Assembly (NCBI GenBank): GCA_018673255.1
Contig: JABHDC010000207.1
Span: 1-33,914, forward strand
Direction of reading: 5' to 3'
Source: Gemmatimonadota bacterium
GTDB taxonomy: Bacteria; Latescibacterota; UBA2968; UBA8231
Length of the DNA stretch: 33,914 bases
The position numbers and the translations under genes were made by a program. Of the stretch, positions 32,071-33,914 are shown piece by piece. The notes beneath the pieces were generated by a model. That model was not told the origin of the DNA and made no database searches. It was given only the letters and a program-made list of their open reading frames with translations. The stretch's first letter is position 1; each line of letters begins with the position of its first letter.

Positions 32071-32358
32071 GAAACGACTGAATCGCACGCCGTCCTGGCG
32101 TGCGCCCTTCGCTCATGCGCCCTGCGCCGTCGGCGCTGAGCCGCTGAGAATACTGTCCACGCACACACACATGTTGCTAGCTGCCGGCGCCTGTCGGGGA
32201 GACGATGTCAGGGAGTGGGCGTGGCGCCGGGTATCTGGCGTAGACCTGTCAGTGTCACGCTCCACACACTGCTGTGTCGCCAACCACCCATCCAGTCCTG
32301 ACGATCCGGTCCTTCTCTCTGAGGTGCGCGCGGCCCGTGCCTTGCACACAGCTGCGGC

Positions 32359-33792
32359 ATGCCCACCGTCGCCTATCGCCGCCGCACACCCGAAACCGAG
32401 CCACTGTATCGCGCCATGTCCGGTCACCTGGAGACCTTCCTGGCGCAGCTGCAGGCCACCGATCGTCAGCTCCCCCGGCACGTGGAGCAGGAGATGCGTG
32501 CCTACCTGGAGTGCGGGATTCTTGCTTATGGCTTCCTGCGGGTGCGCTGCGAAGACTGTGGCGAGAGTCGAGTTGTCGCCTTCTCCTGCAAGAAGAGGGG
32601 CTTCTGTCCAAGTTGCATGGGACGGCGCATGGCCGACACAGCAGCGCGGCTAACGGAAGAGGTGCTGCCCCTGGTGCCCGTGCGCCAGTGGGTACTCAGC
32701 TTTCCTTTCGAGATCCGCTATCGACTGGCCTGGGATGGCGCCCTGGTCAGTGCCGTGCTCGCCGTTTTCCTGCGTGTCGTGCAAGGCTGGTATCGACGCC
32801 AGGCCAGGGTCCAGGGTTACCAGGGCGGTTGTTGTGGCTCGGTCACCTTCGTACAGCGATTTGGGTCATCCGTAAATCTCAACCCGCATCTCCATGTGCT
32901 CAGCCTCGATGGTGTCTATGTCCGCGATGATGATGGGGCACCGTTCTTCGTCCCGGCGCCGCCCCTGACCGATGACGACGTGCGCGCCATCGTCGAGACC
33001 ACGGCCCAACGTGTCGTGCGCCTGTGCCAGCGACGCGGCCTCTTCGAGGAAGGATCCACCGATCCCTTGTGGGAGCAGGAGCCCCTGCTGGCGCAGATCT
33101 CGGCCGCCTCCGTACAGGGTATGGTGGCCACCGGCGATCGCGCCGGACGCAAAGTGCGGCGACGCCTCACTGATCCCGAAGATGGCGTCAGATCCGGTGC
33201 GCTGTGTTATGCCTCGCGGGGGTTTTCACTGCATGCGGCAACGCGCATCGAGGCCACCGATCGACGCCGACTCGAGCGACTCTGTTGCTACGTGATTCGA
33301 CCGCCCGTGGCCCACGGCAGACTGCGCTTCTTCGATGAGGAAACGCTGGTGTTCTCGTTGAAAACGCCGTGGGCGGATGGTACATGCCAAATCTTGCTCT
33401 CCCCCCAGGAATTGCTGGAGAAACTGGCCGCCCTCGTGCCGCCGCCGCGACTCAACCTGGTGCGATACCATGGGGTGCTGGCGCCAGCCTCGCCTGATCG
33501 GGCCCAGATCGTACCGGGTCCCAGTGTCCTGACGCAGACCGAAGGTTGTGAGCACGCCGACACCGCTGGGCGCCGTGTTCATCGCGTTTCCTGGGCCAAG
33601 CTTCTGGCTCGGGTCTTTCAATACGACGTCACCGTCTGCCCCACTTGCTCGGGTCGGATGAAGGTGATCGCCGCCCTCACGGAGCCGGCGGCCATACAGG
33701 CGTTCCTGAACGCCGTCGGCCAGCCATCCAGAGCTCCACCCATCGCCCCGGCCCACCTGGATCGCCAACTCGAATTCGACGAAGCGGCCTGA
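32359..33792 (+). CDS. IS91-type HUH transposase
   Basis: 477 residues. The N-terminal zinc-binding region has CEDCGESRVVAFSCKKRGFCPSC, as in IS91-family transposases. The catalytic domain has the HUH motif in NLNPHLHVLSLDGVY (H177, H179), and LERLCCYVIRPPVAHGRL places the candidate nucleophilic tyrosine at Y311. LNLVRYHGVLAPASPDR and a second cysteine pair, CPTCSGRMKVIAALTEP, complete the family pattern near the C-terminus. IS91 elements move by rolling-circle replication without terminal inverted repeats. The protein appears full length. The ATG at 32359 lacks a strong binding site. The element boundaries are not defined; the structured repeats lie directly upstream. Confidence 0.9.
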   Translation: MPTVAYRRRTPETEPLYRAMSGHLETFLAQLQATDRQLPRHVEQEMRAYLECGILAYGFLRVRCEDCGESRVVAFSCKKRGFCPSCMGRRMADTAARLTEEVLPLVPVRQWVLSFPFEIRYRLAWDGALVSAVLAVFLRVVQGWYRRQARVQGYQGGCCGSVTFVQRFGSSVNLNPHLHVLSLDGVYVRDDDGAPFFVPAPPLTDDDVRAIVETTAQRVVRLCQRRGLFEEGSTDPLWEQEPLLAQISAASVQGMVATGDRAGRKVRRRLTDPEDGVRSGALCYASRGFSLHAATRIEATDRRRLERLCCYVIRPPVAHGRLRFFDEETLVFSLKTPWADGTCQILLSPQELLEKLAALVPPPRLNLVRYHGVLAPASPDRAQIVPGPSVLTQTEGCEHADTAGRRVHRVSWAKLLARVFQYDVTVCPTCSGRMKVIAALTEPAAIQAFLNAVGQPSRAPPIAPAHLDRQLEFDEAA

Positions 33793-33797
33793 GTTGT

Positions 33798-33814
33798 CGG
33801 CGCCCTGGGCGCCG
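33798..33814. repeat. Palindrome just downstream of the transposase
   Basis: A perfect inverted repeat CGGCGCCC-T-GGGCGCCG, five bases after the transposase stop. There is no T-tract, so it is not a standard terminator. It could be part of the replication origin end (oriIS) of the IS91-type element, which often has a hairpin near the 3' end. Unproven. Confidence 0.4.
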
Positions 33815-33914
33815 GCTGCAGAGGATGGGGCTGTGCCCGAATCCAAACGTCTGGGCCGACCGTCAGGGGCGGCGCCTTCTGGCCCACCAGAAAATGGCTG
33901 TTCAACAATCAGCC

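Larger units (their letters stand above)
31811..32158. repeat. 348-bp palindromic element related to repeats A and B
   Basis: Bounded by imperfect inverted repeats of about 33 bp (31811-31842 and 32126-32158, roughly 28 of 33 positions matching, sharing TCAGCGCCGACGGC). Inside are GACCGTA-GCTCC-agcgccc-GGAGC (minus strand of 31840-31868), an inverted pair ACCAGTGGA/TCCACTGGT (31875-31883, 31946-31954), hairpin modules 2 and 3, and GCACGCC-gtcct-GGCGTGC (32085-32103). On the minus strand, GAGCGAAGGGC, GCCAGGACGGCGTG, ATGCGGCAT and GCCCGCGAGGAGAG recur in the same order as in copy B. It looks like a rearranged or expanded relative. Confidence 0.75.
31598..32358. other. 761-base region without a gene, dominated by palindromic repeats
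   Basis: It lies between the imuB promoter and the IS91-type transposase. It contains three copies of a hairpin module (31638-31690, 31905-31938, 32037-32070) and a 348-bp structure bounded by inverted repeats (31811-32158) that is related to repeats A and B. Frames here have no family resemblance. 32159-32358 is GC-rich, precedes the transposase start and has no clear promoter. Confidence 0.7.

Noticed and set aside
31600..32160. CRISPR-like array
   Set aside because: Units are palindromic, irregularly spaced and only three, with no uniform spacers and no cas genes.

Overview
The window is GC-rich and almost fully coding, from a Gram-negative bacterium: it has a TonB-dependent outer-membrane receptor, a lipoprotein signal and a membrane-anchored multihaem cytochrome. 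The gene mix (RspA/ManD-type dehydratase, Gfo/Idh oxidoreductase, CRTAC1-type FG-GAP protein paired with a TPR/multihaem cytochrome, an ImuB-DnaE2 mutasome under GAAC-N4-GTTC LexA boxes) suits uncultured environmental lineages such as Latescibacterota, Gemmatimonadota or Planctomycetota-like groups. The sequence alone does not settle the taxon.

Layout. 1-2.5 kb: 5' end of a secreted protein, an FMN-binding glutamate-synthase-family gene broken by one missing base, and a small tail-anchored coiled-coil protein followed by a clear terminator. 2.5-6.0 kb: a three-gene plus-strand operon (RspA/ManD enolase-superfamily dehydratase, Gfo/Idh/MocA oxidoreductase, divergent acetate-kinase-like acyl kinase). 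6.1-13.1 kb: a TonB receptor divergent from a coupled pair, a five-haem membrane cytochrome with TPRs and a lipoprotein with FG-GAP and ASPIC/UnbV domains. 13.3-18.4 kb: a minus-strand glycosyltransferase cluster (GT-A type, an unrecognised protein, GT4, GT39-like). 18.5-20.6 kb: a COG1533/PA0069-type radical SAM protein carrying a 345-residue intein placed exactly before the third cysteine of its iron-sulfur motif.

20.6-31.6 kb holds a split SOS mutasome. imuB lies at one end and a small DUF6504-like gene plus dnaE2 at the other, both on the minus strand. About 5 kb of unrelated genes lie between them: MntA/HepT toxin-antitoxin, two HTH regulators, a GH43/GH32-like beta-propeller protein, and the TcmP/three-Cys-motif radical SAM pair. 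Both halves keep nearly identical promoters (TTGACC, 17-bp spacer, TATACT) overlapped by a LexA box, which indicates one LexA regulon.

Structured repeats lie on both sides of this segment. Two copies of about 180 bp (20597-20778 and 21153-21327, inverted relative to each other) share a multi-helix fold, and paired substitutions preserve the stems. Diverged relatives (31811-32158) sit next to an IS91-type HUH transposase at the right end. These repeats, the split LexA-controlled mutasome and the intein are the most notable content. I saw no tRNA, rRNA or CRISPR array.
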